Shown: one piece after another, positions 17,155 through 25,702 of the stretch | How the letters are laid out: each line of letters starts with the position of its first letter | Position numbering within the stretch: the first letter of the stretch is position 1 | Source of the DNA: an uncultured Bacilli bacterium | GTDB taxonomy: Bacteria; Bacillota_I; Bacilli_A; RF39; UBA660 | Direction of reading: 5' to 3' | Length of the DNA: 26,371 nt | Assembly (NCBI GenBank): GCA_910583945.1 | Contig: CAJTYF010000020.1 | Coordinates: 1 to 26,371 of the forward strand | Position numbers and translations under genes: made by a program | Notes under the pieces: generated by a model | The model's database searches: none | Seen by the model: only the letters and a program-made list of their open reading frames with translations | What the model was told of the DNA's origin: nothing

Positions 17155-19077
17155 ATGAATGAAAACAAATTAAAGGCAATGATAAATTGGTATTTAAAAG
17201 ACTGTGAAGAAAAAAAGAAAAATAAAGGATTAAAAGATCGGGAAGAACGAATTCAAAAATTTAAACAATTAACTAAAGAAAAAATACAAAGTTTTACTAA
17301 AGAAGAAATGGAAAATTTTTTAAAAAATATTTGGGGGGTAAGAACAGAATTTAAACAACAAGAAGAAATTATCAATCAAAATGGATTAGAAAATTTCAAA
17401 AAAAATCTAATTGATTTAATGTATGGAACGGAAGAAATAGAAAAACGTTGGGATAGATTTCTAGAGCAAGTCAAAGAGTTTAAAGAAGCTTCTATGAGTG
17501 AACTGATTACCATTTTAAATCCGAGCAACTATGCAATATTTAATGGTAGAGCAAAAGATATATTTGAATTTCTGGAGATTACAGACGTTCCTTTAAACAA
17601 AACATTGAAATATGCTGAATATCAAAAAGTCATAAATAACGTAGAAAAGATTAGACAGCAATTAGAAAAAGAAAGTCAAGAATTAAAAACTTATCTCGAT
17701 GTTGATAATATGTTTTATCTTTACCATAAAAATTTTTTAATAAAAAGTTCAAGTGGATCACAAATACAGAAGGTGGAATCACAAATGGATAATAAAAAAA
17801 CAGAAAAATATTACTGGTTAAATACGAATCCAAGAATTTTTACTTTTTTTGATAAAGCAATTGGATTTGAACAACTTTTTGAAGGAAAAAATGAAAATGG
17901 AAACTTAAGAGACAACTTTAGTAATGTAAAACTCTTTGAAAAAGTATTTATCTATGAAACTGGAGAAAAAAGGATCCTAGGCATTGGTAAAATCACAAAA
18001 AAATCAGAAGACCATTCTTTAACTATTAAATTAATCGACTCCTTTGAAGTACCCATTACTTTAGAAGAATTAAAATCAATTAAAGCATTAGAACAAGCCC
18101 CTTTTATCACAAGTAATATGGGCACTTTAAAAAATATTACTGAAGAAGAAACAAAACTTATATTAAAATTAATACAATCTAAAAACGAATTGCGTGATGA
18201 CTCTTATTCTTTTGAAAAATTAGATAAAGAAGTGTTCTTGAAAAAAGAGGAATGTGAAAAAATTTATAACATTTTAAAAGAAAAGAAAAACATCATTCTA
18301 GAAGGTGCTCCAGGAGTAGGTAAAACCTATATAGCCAAAAGACTTTGTTACGCCATCATGAGAAAAAAAGAAGAAGAACGACTTTTAAACATCCAGTTTC
18401 ACCAAAGTTATGCTTATGAAGACTTTGTTTTAGGCTATCGTCCTACCAAAAAAGGCGGTTTTAAGCTAAAAAGTGGACCTTTTATTGATTTCTGTGAAAA
18501 AGCAAGAAAAGACAAAAAGAACGAGTATTTTTTAATCATCGATGAAATCAATCGTGGAAACATTAGTAAAATTTTTGGAGAACTATTAGTTTTAATTGAA
18601 AATGATAAACGTGACACTTATAGAGTAGATTTAGCCTACCAAGGAAAAAATGAAGACTACAAAAACTTTACCATTCCAAGTAATCTTTACATCATAGGAC
18701 TCATGAACACCGCGGATAGAAGTTTAGCTTTGATGGACTTTGCTCTTAGAAGACGTTTTGCCTTTTACCGCATCAATCCTTTATTTGAAGAAGAAAAATT
18801 TAAAACGTATGCCCAAAACATTCCATATTTAAATGATATCATTCCATTTATCAAAAAATTAAACGATAAAATTAAAGACGATGAATCTTTAGGAGAAGGC
18901 TTCATGATTGGTCACAGCTATTTTAGTAACTTTAAAGAAAAGGAATCTCAAGAAGAAATAAAAAACAAATTAGAGCTTATTTTAGAATACGAAATAGAAC
19001 CCATGTTAAAAGAATATTGGTACGATGAAAAAGATAAATTAAAAGATTATACCAATCTAAAGAGTTGGATTAAATGA
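17155..19077 (+). CDS. mcrB: McrB-like AAA+ GTPase of a type IV (McrBC) restriction system
   Basis: Motor subunit of McrBC, which in characterised systems recognises modified or foreign DNA and drives translocation with GTP. 640 residues. The helical N-terminal part (~1-195, with EASMSELITILNPSNYAIFN) resembles the N-terminal region of many Firmicute McrB-like proteins. Residues ~215-330 (KYYWLNTNP... GEKRILGIGKI) look like an EVE/YTH-type domain, used by some McrB relatives to bind modified bases; this is tentative. The AAA+ core has Walker A GAPGVGKT (384-391), Walker B/signature LIIDEINRGNISKIFGELL (D463, E464, N466, R467) and the McrB hallmark MNTADRS (517-523), then ALRRRFAFYRI. The start follows AAGGAG by 8 bases. 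The stop overlaps mcrC by ATGA. A G6 run occurs at 17333-17338 in the coding frame. Confidence 0.9.
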   Translation: MNENKLKAMINWYLKDCEEKKKNKGLKDREERIQKFKQLTKEKIQSFTKEEMENFLKNIWGVRTEFKQQEEIINQNGLENFKKNLIDLMYGTEEIEKRWDRFLEQVKEFKEASMSELITILNPSNYAIFNGRAKDIFEFLEITDVPLNKTLKYAEYQKVINNVEKIRQQLEKESQELKTYLDVDNMFYLYHKNFLIKSSSGSQIQKVESQMDNKKTEKYYWLNTNPRIFTFFDKAIGFEQLFEGKNENGNLRDNFSNVKLFEKVFIYETGEKRILGIGKITKKSEDHSLTIKLIDSFEVPITLEELKSIKALEQAPFITSNMGTLKNITEEETKLILKLIQSKNELRDDSYSFEKLDKEVFLKKEECEKIYNILKEKKNIILEGAPGVGKTYIAKRLCYAIMRKKEEERLLNIQFHQSYAYEDFVLGYRPTKKGGFKLKSGPFIDFCEKARKDKKNEYFLIIDEINRGNISKIFGELLVLIENDKRDTYRVDLAYQGKNEDYKNFTIPSNLYIIGLMNTADRSLALMDFALRRRFAFYRINPLFEEEKFKTYAQNIPYLNDIIPFIKKLNDKIKDDESLGEGFMIGHSYFSNFKEKESQEEIKNKLELILEYEIEPMLKEYWYDEKDKLKDYTNLKSWIK

Positions 19078-20141
19078 TACGTGTTCAAAATGTTTACTAC
19101 ATGCTGGCTTTTATTTATAAAAAATTAAATGAAGATGAGATTCGAAAATACGATCAAGAAGAATTTGAAAATTTCTATGACTTATTTGCGGAAATTATAA
19201 TCAATTTAGTTAATAAACAAATAAAAAAAGGTTTAAAACATGACTACCAAAACTTTAAGGAAGAATTAACATTAGTAAAAGGAAAAATAGATTTAACGGA
19301 TACCATAAAAAGAAACGCTAGAGTAAAACACCAAGTCGTTTGTATTTATGACGAGTACACTTTAAATTCCTATTTTAATAAAATTGTTAAAACAACCATT
19401 GAATTTTTATTGAACTCTAAAAAAATAAGTGATAGAGAAAGAAAACAAAGATTAAAAAAACTAAAAACTTATTTTAATGAAGTAGAAGGAATCAAAAATC
19501 CCAAAAGAATTGAATGGAAAGCTTTAAAATTTAATAAAAATAACGAATCATATCGTTTCTTAATTAAAATATGTGAACTCATATTAAAAGAATTGTACAT
19601 AGGTTCAAATGAAAAAGATTTAGTTCTTGTGTCTTACAAAGAAGATAAATTAATGGCAAACCTTTATGAAAATTTTATAAGAACTTACTATGAAAGAAAA
19701 ACAAAAGTTGCTAAAAAAGACCTTTCTTGGCAAATGCAAATCCTTGCTGGAAAAGAAGAAAACATCCCCAAAATGCAAACCGATATCTCCTTTTTAGATC
19801 AAAATAATCAAATTAAACTGATTATTGATGCTAAGTTTTATTGCAAAATCTATCAAGAATTTTATGAAAAAGAAAAATTTAATTCCAATAATTTATATCA
19901 AATGTATACTTACATCAAAAAAAGTGGTAATGAACAGACCGATGGTTTAATTCTTTACGCTAAAACCGAAGAAAAAAGTATTGGTTGGAATGAATTCATT
20001 GTGGATAAAAATAAGCTTGTCATCACCGATTTAGACTTAAGTGGAAGTTTTACAAGAGTGGAAAACAAACTAAATGATATTTTAGATTGGCATTTAAAAA
20101 AGAGAACCACAAAAGAAATGAATGAAAAATACAATGGGTAA
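19074..20141 (+). CDS. mcrC: McrC-like nuclease subunit of the McrBC system
   Basis: Partner of McrB that carries the cutting activity and stimulates the GTPase in known systems. 355 residues, typical length. It opens IRVQNVYYMLAFIYKKL, the usual McrC start, and has a helical middle. A PD-(D/E)xK nuclease site is visible: D237 in MQTDISF and D252-A-K254 in IIDAKFY, followed by NLYQMYTYIKK, the conserved Gln-Tyr region. The ATGA overlap with mcrB indicates coupled translation. No methyltransferase gene is nearby, consistent with a type IV system that attacks modified DNA rather than a type I-III system. Its 3' end overlaps the next small gene by 20 bases. Confidence 0.9.
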   Translation: MIRVQNVYYMLAFIYKKLNEDEIRKYDQEEFENFYDLFAEIIINLVNKQIKKGLKHDYQNFKEELTLVKGKIDLTDTIKRNARVKHQVVCIYDEYTLNSYFNKIVKTTIEFLLNSKKISDRERKQRLKKLKTYFNEVEGIKNPKRIEWKALKFNKNNESYRFLIKICELILKELYIGSNEKDLVLVSYKEDKLMANLYENFIRTYYERKTKVAKKDLSWQMQILAGKEENIPKMQTDISFLDQNNQIKLIIDAKFYCKIYQEFYEKEKFNSNNLYQMYTYIKKSGNEQTDGLILYAKTEEKSIGWNEFIVDKNKLVITDLDLSGSFTRVENKLNDILDWHLKKRTTKEMNEKYNG

Positions 20142-20394
20142 GAGAAAGCCAAAAGAAGAAATGGAAGAATTTATAAACGAGACGATAACCCTTCATCGTT
20201 TAGTAAAAATAAATAACCAGCTTTATTTAAAACAATACCAAAAAGAACTTTTGGATTTATACCATATTCCTTATCAGAATTGTTCTTCCATTAAAGAAAT
20301 TCTTTTTTTACTAGAAGAAGAAAACAGTGAAGAATTAGAAGAATTAGCAAATAGTCTTCAAGAATTTAGTTATTACCATGAAACCAATAAATGA
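20122..20394 (+). CDS. Small acidic protein overlapping the end of mcrC
   Basis: 90 residues from ATG 20122; ATG 20134 would give 86. It overlaps the mcrC end in another frame and shares the transcript, being followed by a strong terminator. The sequence is soluble, with no signal or membrane segment: an N-terminal basic start, a core reading LVKINNQLYLKQYQKELLDL and HIPYQNCSSIKEI, and a Glu-rich helical end. I do not recognise a named family. No clear ribosome binding site is visible, so translation is probably coupled to mcrC. Its position makes it a candidate accessory part of the McrBC unit, but a chance neighbour is equally possible. Confidence 0.65.
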   Translation: MKNTMGKRKPKEEMEEFINETITLHRLVKINNQLYLKQYQKELLDLYHIPYQNCSSIKEILFLLEEENSEELEELANSLQEFSYYHETNK

Positions 20395-20396
20395 TT

Positions 20397-20422
20397 AAAG
20401 ATAGATAGGTTCTATCTTTTTT
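20397..20422 (+). terminator. Rho-independent terminator after the mcrBC operon
   Basis: The arms 20397-20405 (AAAGATAGA) and 20411-20419 (TCTATCTTT) pair over 9 bases with a 5-base loop, and the T-run continues to 20422. It begins 2 bases after the stop codon. Confidence 0.8.
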
Positions 20423-20432
20423 CTATCTTATT

Positions 20433-20441
20433 TGGTAAAAT
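20433..20441 (+). promoter_or_regulatory. Possible extended -10 promoter of the SDR gene
   Basis: TGGTAAAAT has the TGn extension and a one-mismatch -10. No convincing -35 is present. GAGGG (20453-20457) then precedes ATG 20464. Confidence 0.35.
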
Positions 20442-20463
20442 AGACTTACAAAGAGGGAAATTT

Positions 20464-21201
20464 ATGAATCAGAAAGTTGCTTTAATTACAGGGGCATCTA
20501 AAGGCTTAGGCGCCGCCATTGCTAAAAAATTAGCGAGTTTAAATTACAACTTAGTTTTAAATTATTTAACGAGTGAAAAAGAAGTGTATCAATTAAAAGA
20601 AGAATTGGAACGTAGGTATTCCATTAAAATTTTAACATTTAAAGCCGATGTCTCGAATGAGAAAGAAGTCAAACAAATGATAGAAAAAACCATTCATTCT
20701 TTTTCAAAAATTGATTGTTTAATCAATAATGCAGTTTTAAATTTAGATGGAGAGTATAGTGAAAAAACGAGTGAAGAATTTAATAAAGTTCTTAACACCA
20801 ACCTAATTGGTTCCTTTTTAACTATGAAGCATGTTAGTTTCCATATGTTGGGAAAAGAAAAAGGCGTCATCATTAATATTTCTTCTACAAACGGTATAGA
20901 CACCAATCAAACCTATTCCATGGATTACGATGCTTCAAAAGCGGGTTTAATCTCATTAACCAATAACTTTGCGGATGCTCTTGCTCCAAATATTCGAGTG
21001 CTAGCTGTTGCCCCAGGTTGGATGAGAACAGAAAGTGTGGAAGAAATGAATCAAGATTACCTAAAACAAGAAGAACAAAAAATACTCTTAAAAAGATTCG
21101 CTACACCAGAAGAAGTTGCAAACGTCGTTGCTTTTTTAGCAAGTGATGAAGCAAGTTACATAAATAAAACCGTAATTCGAGTAGACGGAGGATTAACATG
21201 A
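20464..21201 (+). CDS. Short-chain dehydrogenase/reductase (FabG-like)
   Basis: NAD(P)-dependent oxidoreductase with a Rossmann fold, 245 residues, typical of FabG-type SDRs. Visible: cofactor loop TGASKGLG (9-16), the NNA motif (LINNAVLN), and an active site of Ser near 141 (INISSTNG), Tyr155 and Lys159 (YDASK), then VAPGWMRTE and the C-terminal VIRVDGGLT ending common to FabG relatives. Substrate is not readable; the role could be 3-oxoacyl-ACP reduction or another carbonyl reduction. No other fatty-acid synthesis gene is in the window. Its TGA overlaps the ATG of the following broken gene, so this looks like the first gene of a three-gene operon. Confidence 0.88.
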   Translation: MNQKVALITGASKGLGAAIAKKLASLNYNLVLNYLTSEKEVYQLKEELERRYSIKILTFKADVSNEKEVKQMIEKTIHSFSKIDCLINNAVLNLDGEYSEKTSEEFNKVLNTNLIGSFLTMKHVSFHMLGKEKGVIINISSTNGIDTNQTYSMDYDASKAGLISLTNNFADALAPNIRVLAVAPGWMRTESVEEMNQDYLKQEEQKILLKRFATPEEVANVVAFLASDEASYINKTVIRVDGGLT

Positions 21202-21688
21202 ATAGAGAAGCCTTATAATACCTAATCAAGCAATTGTAGAATCTGGGGGAGGGGTATTTATTAAAAAATTAGAAAAAAATGAACATCATAGTCAAGCAAT
21301 AAAAGAGTATTCCGATAGATACAATTTAGGTTTAACTTTTGAAAGCTTAGGAATACCCGAAGGTACATTTTATGGAGAATTTTGGCAAAATGCAATTGCA
21401 ACATTAGGGCAAGTATTTGTAAGTATTGAAGAGACAACCATTATTTATCTACCAGAAAATTTATCTTTATTTTAAATAAATTATTTTTTAGAACATAAAA
21501 ACTTCTTTTTACAAAAAAGAAAAAATTTAGCTTTAAAAATAATAGATAATAAAGGAAATATTTTATTGGCTGAAGATCCATTCACCATTCAAATGAATGA
21601 AGGAACAAAAAATGTTTATAAGTTGCTTTATAAAATATTAAAAAATAAATTAAAAAATATAACGGAAAGCAGTGAATTGAAAAGATGA
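21198..21688 (+). pseudogene. Broken middle gene of the SDR operon, unknown family
   Basis: ATG 21198 overlaps the SDR stop (ATGA) but its frame stops at 21216. From 21215 another frame (IIPNQAIVESGGGVFIKKL onward) runs to the TGA at 21686-21688 with a single in-frame TAA at 21473-21475. That final TGA overlaps the ATG of the next gene (21685), again as ATGA. Both boundaries are therefore those of a real translationally coupled gene of about 160 residues, inactivated by one indel near the start and one nonsense codon. I do not recognise the product. The preserved tail (FFLQKRKNLALKIIDNKGNI) is rich in basic residues. Confidence 0.65.
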
Positions 21689-22941
21689 ATCAATATGAAT
21701 TACTAGGAATTAATCCTAAAATAATAGAATTAGCAAAGTCTTGTGAACAAGAAGCGCAAGAAGAATTCAAGAAAATAAAAGAAATCGGTGAGTATAATTC
21801 TTTAAAAGTTTTAAATGCTTTTCATGAATGTAATGTAAGTGAAAGTGATTTTGCTTCTACAACCGGTTATGGCTATAATGATAAAGGGAGAGAAACGATT
21901 GAACGAGTGTTTAAAACCATTTTTAAAACCGAGAGTGCATTAGTAAGAAGCCAAATGATTAGTGGCTCTCATGCCTTATCCACTTGCCTTTTTGCTCTTT
22001 TAAGACCAGGGGATACTTTACTTTCCATTTCTGGACTCCCATATGATACCTTACATGAAGTCATTGGCATTAAAGAAAATAAAAGTTCTTTAAAAGCTTT
22101 TAACATTCATTATGAACAAATTGATTTAATAAATGATGATTTTGATTATAAAAAAATTGAAGAGTATTTAAAGAATAATCCTGTAAAAGTAATAGAAATT
22201 CAAAGAAGTAAAGGCTATTCCACTCGAAAAAGTTTGTCCCTTCAAAAATTAGAAAAAGTCATCAAGTTAATAAAAGAGATGGATGATAAAATTATTGTAA
22301 TGGTGGACAATTGTTATTGCGAATTTGTAAACACCATGGAGCCAACAGAAATTGGAGCGGATATAGTAGTAGGCTCTTTAATCAAAAACCTAGGTGGTGG
22401 AATTGCTCCCAATGGAGGATACATTGTAGGTAAAAAAGAACTTATAGACCTTTGTGGCGAAAGATTAAACCTTCCTGGCGAAGGACGTGAAGTAGGGCCA
22501 ACATTAGGAATCAATAAAAGTATTCTTCAGGGCATCTACTTTGCTCCAAGTGTTGTAGCGAGTAGCTTAAAAACAAATGTCTTTACAAGTCTCATGTTAG
22601 AAAAATTAGGTTATCTTGTAGAACCAAGATTTAACGAAGAAAAAGTAGATATTGTTTTAAATATTTATTTTAAATCAAAAGAAGAATTAATTAAATACAC
22701 TCAAGGAATTCAAATGGGTTCAGCTATTGATTCGTCCTTTTTGCCTATACCAAGTCCCATGCCTGGATACGACTGTGATATCATTATGGCTAGCGGTTCT
22801 TTTACTCAAGGAAGTAGCATCGAACTTTCTTGTGATGGACCTGTTCGTGAGCCTTTTATCGCTTATCAACAAGGCAGCCTGACCTATGAATATGGCAAAA
22901 TCGGAGTATTAATGGCGATTAATGAATTAGTAAGAAAATAA
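21685..22941 (+). CDS. YnbB-like / methionine gamma-lyase family PLP enzyme
   Basis: Fold-type I pyridoxal-phosphate enzyme of the family annotated as 'methionine gamma-lyase family' or 'aluminium resistance protein' (Bacillus YnbB), 418 residues. Visible: STGYGYNDKGRETIERVF near the N-terminus, the RSQMISGSHALST cofactor-binding region, LRPGDTLLSISGLPYDTL, VIEIQRSKGYSTRKS, VDNCYCEFV, and GSLIKNLGGG with K234 as the likely PLP lysine. The C-terminal half has GREVGPTLG and a SCDGPVREPF stretch typical of the family. Its true reaction is uncertain; a sulphur amino acid lyase is the usual guess. The start is coupled to the broken gene upstream. No terminator is evident after it. Confidence 0.9.
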   Translation: MNQYELLGINPKIIELAKSCEQEAQEEFKKIKEIGEYNSLKVLNAFHECNVSESDFASTTGYGYNDKGRETIERVFKTIFKTESALVRSQMISGSHALSTCLFALLRPGDTLLSISGLPYDTLHEVIGIKENKSSLKAFNIHYEQIDLINDDFDYKKIEEYLKNNPVKVIEIQRSKGYSTRKSLSLQKLEKVIKLIKEMDDKIIVMVDNCYCEFVNTMEPTEIGADIVVGSLIKNLGGGIAPNGGYIVGKKELIDLCGERLNLPGEGREVGPTLGINKSILQGIYFAPSVVASSLKTNVFTSLMLEKLGYLVEPRFNEEKVDIVLNIYFKSKEELIKYTQGIQMGSAIDSSFLPIPSPMPGYDCDIIMASGSFTQGSSIELSCDGPVREPFIAYQQGSLTYEYGKIGVLMAINELVRK

Positions 22942-23006
22942 AACATTGCTTTATTTAAAAAAATTTAAGAAAAGAATATATTTATTGAAGAAAGAGGAAT
23001 AAAAAA

Positions 23007-23084
23007 TTGAAAAAACACTCTTTTTTGTTTCCTATTAAAAGTAATATAAATTTAAAAGAATACATTCATAATATAAAAAAATAG
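23007..23084 (+). CDS. Possible small peptide ORF
   Basis: A 25-codon frame starting at TTG behind AGAGGAAT (22993-23000), encoding a basic peptide beginning MKKHSFLFPIKSN if TTG is read as Met. It lies in the 160-base gap before the RluA-type gene. The binding site is good for such a short frame, but there is no other support. Confidence 0.2.
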   Translation: MKKHSFLFPIKSNINLKEYIHNIKK

Positions 23085-23103
23085 AAAAGAAGAGACGTAA
23101 AAA

Positions 23104-23793
23104 ATGAAAAAAAAGAAAATGGACATTATTTATGAAGATAAAGAATTTCTAGTAATCAATAAGCCATCAGGCGTGCTTACCATTGCAACAGAAAAAGAGA
23201 AAGTAAAAACACTTTATCACGAAGCAAGGGTGTATATAAAAAAACAAAATCCTAAAAATAAAATTTTTATTGTGCATCGCTTAGATAAAGACACTTCAGG
23301 AATTATCGTCTTCGTAAAAAATGAAAAACTAAAAAATAAATTACAAGAGCACTGGAACGATTACGTTAAAAAAAGAGAATACTTAGCGATTGTTGAAGGA
23401 AAGATAACGAAAAAGAAAGAAACCTTAACCTATTATTTAAAAGAATCCAAAACGCATCAAGTGTTTATAAGTGATGAAAAAAATGGAAAAAAAGCCATCA
23501 CTCATTTTAGTTTGCTAGCCAATAACAAAGCCTATAGCTTACTTAAAATAAATCTTTCAACAGGAAGAAAAAATCAAATCAGAGTGAGCTTAAACGCTTC
23601 TGGCTACCCAATTATTGGAGACAAAAAATACGAGTCCGCTAAAAATCCCATAGGTAGACTGGGCTTACACGCATCAGCTCTAGAATTAGAAATAAATCAA
23701 AAAACATACAAATGGTGCGCCAAAATCCCTGAAAATTTTAAGACAATGTTTAGAAAGGAAATAGAAGATTATGAAACAAAGCTTAATGGTTGA
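23104..23793 (+). CDS. RluA-family pseudouridine synthase
   Basis: Enzyme converting specific uridines in rRNA or tRNA to pseudouridine. 229 residues, at the short end of the RluA family and lacking an N-terminal S4 domain. The start reads IIYEDKEFLVINKPSGVLT, the usual family opening. The catalytic motif is HRLDKDTSGIIVF with Asp61. Later comes STGRKNQIRVSLNASGYPIIGDKKY, the conserved R-x-H/Q-Q-[IL]-R and GDxxY region, then RLGLHASAL. The target position cannot be told from sequence. The weak GAAGAGA lies upstream. The 3' end overlaps the next gene by 23 bases. Confidence 0.9.
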   Translation: MKKKKMDIIYEDKEFLVINKPSGVLTIATEKEKVKTLYHEARVYIKKQNPKNKIFIVHRLDKDTSGIIVFVKNEKLKNKLQEHWNDYVKKREYLAIVEGKITKKKETLTYYLKESKTHQVFISDEKNGKKAITHFSLLANNKAYSLLKINLSTGRKNQIRVSLNASGYPIIGDKKYESAKNPIGRLGLHASALELEINQKTYKWCAKIPENFKTMFRKEIEDYETKLNG

Positions 23794-24328
23794 TTTAGAT
23801 GATGTCATTGTAAACAATACATGGAAAGATCAAATTGAAGCCTTTTTAGGTCATGAACTTGATCTATCTAAAACCGAATATATTTTGGAAGAAGCTTTAG
23901 AAAGTCGTAAACAAGAGTTTTATGATTCTTTAGAAGAATACAACATGTATAAAGGGGCAACTTTAAAAGAAAACGCCTTTGAAACTCTGGAAAAATTAAA
24001 TGAAAAATACAATTTATTTATTGTAAGTGCTTTTGAAAGCGGACAATTAAAAGATAAAGTGGGAGAACATTTAAAAAACAAATATGAGTTTATCATTAAT
24101 CATTTACCTTTTATTCATCAACATCAGATTATTTTTATTAATGACAAAACCGCTCTTTCTTTTTGGGGAGGTATTGATGACAAGTTAAACAATTTAGGAG
24201 GTTGTAAAAAGAAGCTTCTTTATAAAGCTTGGCATAATGAAAACTATTCAGAAGAGGAACTTAAAAAGAATAATATAATCATGGTTTCTAATTGGCAAGA
24301 AATAAAAAAAATTTTATTGGAGGAATAA
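23771..24328 (+). CDS. HAD-family 5'(3')-deoxyribonucleotidase-like protein
   Basis: 185-residue HAD-superfamily hydrolase resembling the NT5C type, which dephosphorylates deoxyribonucleoside monophosphates. Motif I is MVDLDDVIVN with Asp8 as nucleophile and Asp10 as acid/base. Motif II is around LFIVSAFES, and the C-terminal acidic motif is probably IFINDKT and WGGIDD. Lys from KYEF or NDKT may act as motif III. The start is preceded by AAAGGA inside the end of the RluA-type gene, so translation is coupled. The next gene starts one base after its stop. Substrate is inferred from family resemblance only. Confidence 0.75.
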   Translation: MKQSLMVDLDDVIVNNTWKDQIEAFLGHELDLSKTEYILEEALESRKQEFYDSLEEYNMYKGATLKENAFETLEKLNEKYNLFIVSAFESGQLKDKVGEHLKNKYEFIINHLPFIHQHQIIFINDKTALSFWGGIDDKLNNLGGCKKKLLYKAWHNENYSEEELKKNNIIMVSNWQEIKKILLEE

Positions 24329-24329
24329 T

Positions 24330-25037
24330 ATGGAACGATTACAAAAAGTAATAGCCAATACAGGGTTTACTTCTAGAAGAAAAGCGGAAGAGCTAATAAA
24401 AAATGGTAAAGTAAAAGTGAATGGGAAAATTGTAACAGAACTTGGAACAAAAGTGGATGCAAGTGATTTAATCGAAGTAGAAAATAAAGTTTTAGAAAAA
24501 ACAGATCGGAAATATTACTTTATGTTAAACAAACCACGTGGATATATTTCAAGTTGTGAAGATGAAAAAAATAGAAAGACTATTGTAGATTTAATTGGAA
24601 TCGAAGCAAGAATCTATCCTGTTGGAAGATTAGATTACGATACCACAGGCTTAATCCTTCTAACGAATGATGGAGAATTAACAAATATTTTAACGCATCC
24701 TAAAAATGAAGTTCCTAAAACTTACATTGCCAAAATCGAAGGAAATTTAACGCTGGAAGAGTTTTATCGTTTAAAAAAAGGGGTTGTCATAGAAAATCGA
24801 AAAGTAACGCCAGAGTTTATAAAAATTAGAAAAAAATCAGAAAATTCGGACATTGTTGAAATCACCATTGTTGAAGGAAGAAATCATATTGTAAAAAAAA
24901 TATTTGAAAGTGTAAATCATGCAGTGATTAAATTAAAAAGAGAAAAATATGGGTTTTTAACACTTGGAAATTTAGAATCTGGTGAGTATAGAGAATTAAG
25001 TATAAAAGAAGTAAAAAAGCTATACAATTACAAATAA
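24330..25037 (+). CDS. RsuA/RluB-family pseudouridine synthase
   Basis: Ribosomal RNA pseudouridine synthase, 235 residues, the usual length. An N-terminal S4 RNA-binding domain (1-~55: RLQKVIANTGFTSRRKAEEL, KVKVNGKIVTELG) is followed by the catalytic domain with YYFMLNKPRGYISS, the motif GRLDYDTTGLILLTNDGEL (Asp102) and KTYIAKIEG. The C-terminal EGRNHIVKKIFESVNHAVIKLKR is typical of the RluB/RsuA branch. The start has GGAGGAA 6-12 bases upstream, inside the end of the nucleotidase gene. It belongs to the compact run of genes from 23104. Confidence 0.92.
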   Translation: MERLQKVIANTGFTSRRKAEELIKNGKVKVNGKIVTELGTKVDASDLIEVENKVLEKTDRKYYFMLNKPRGYISSCEDEKNRKTIVDLIGIEARIYPVGRLDYDTTGLILLTNDGELTNILTHPKNEVPKTYIAKIEGNLTLEEFYRLKKGVVIENRKVTPEFIKIRKKSENSDIVEITIVEGRNHIVKKIFESVNHAVIKLKREKYGFLTLGNLESGEYRELSIKEVKKLYNYK

Positions 25038-25051
25038 AGAAAGGTTAAAAA

Positions 25052-25399
25052 ATGAGTAAAAGAGTTTTTTTTATAGGAGGTTCTCCTTGTAGTGGAAAAA
25101 GCACAATAGCAAAATATCTTTCAAAAGAATACCAGGCTTATTATTATAAAGTTGATGATTTTCTAGAAAAATTTATTATCATAGCTGCAAAGAATGGCGG
25201 TAGAGCATGCCAAAATTATTTAATGATGAGCCCGGACGAAATATGGATGAGAGAGCCTTTAACGCAATGTGAAGAAGAATTTCTTATTTATGATGAAATT
25301 GCTCCCTATGTATTGGATTATTTAAATCAGATAGAAGCTGATTTTATCATCACTGAAGGAACAGCTTATACACCTAAAGTTATAAAAAATATAATCTAA
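25052..25399 (+). CDS. P-loop kinase, N-terminal part of a frameshifted gene
   Basis: Amino half of a small nucleoside or adenylate-kinase-like P-loop protein. The Walker A motif is GGSPCSGKST (9-18), followed by YYKVDDFLEKF, with a DD pair at the place where small-molecule kinases bind metal or substrate, and ADFIITEGTAY, a Walker-B-like strand. The frame stops at TAA 25397-25399. The other half continues in the -1 frame. Adding one A to the A6 run at 25384-25389 restores one frame of about 201 residues (KVIKKYNLKEYLAL across the join). AAAGG precedes the start. The substrate is unknown. Confidence 0.75.
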   Translation: MSKRVFFIGGSPCSGKSTIAKYLSKEYQAYYYKVDDFLEKFIIIAAKNGGRACQNYLMMSPDEIWMREPLTQCEEEFLIYDEIAPYVLDYLNQIEADFIITEGTAYTPKVIKNII

Positions 25400-25407
25400 A
25401 AGAATAC

Positions 25408-25656
25408 TTGGCCTTAATACCTTCACCTAATTTTCAAATCACTCATTATAAAGAGCGTAAATGGGTTTCAACTATTTTAGAAGGATGTTTGGATAAAAGA
25501 CAAGCTTTTAATAATTGGATGGAAAGAGACATCTTATTTGCTAAACAAGTAAAAGAAGAATGTGAACATAATAAAAAATTATGTATCATTAATGATGGAT
25601 CAAAAACAAAGGAAAAAATAATGGATGAAATAAAAGAACAGTTTAAATTAAAATAG
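25408..25656 (+). pseudogene. C-terminal part of the frameshifted P-loop kinase
   Basis: The open frame continues the kinase from about 25391 (YNLKEYLALIPSPN) through NWMERDILFAKQVK, probably the Arg-containing lid region, to KEKIMDEIKEQFKLK. It has no ribosome binding site at its apparent TTG start, so it is unlikely to be made alone. The reading frame is otherwise clean, so the break is recent, programmed or a sequencing error. Confidence 0.7.
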
Positions 25657-25702
25657 TTCCTTAAATTATAATAAAAGTCTATATTTTAAAAACTAAATTT
25701 TG

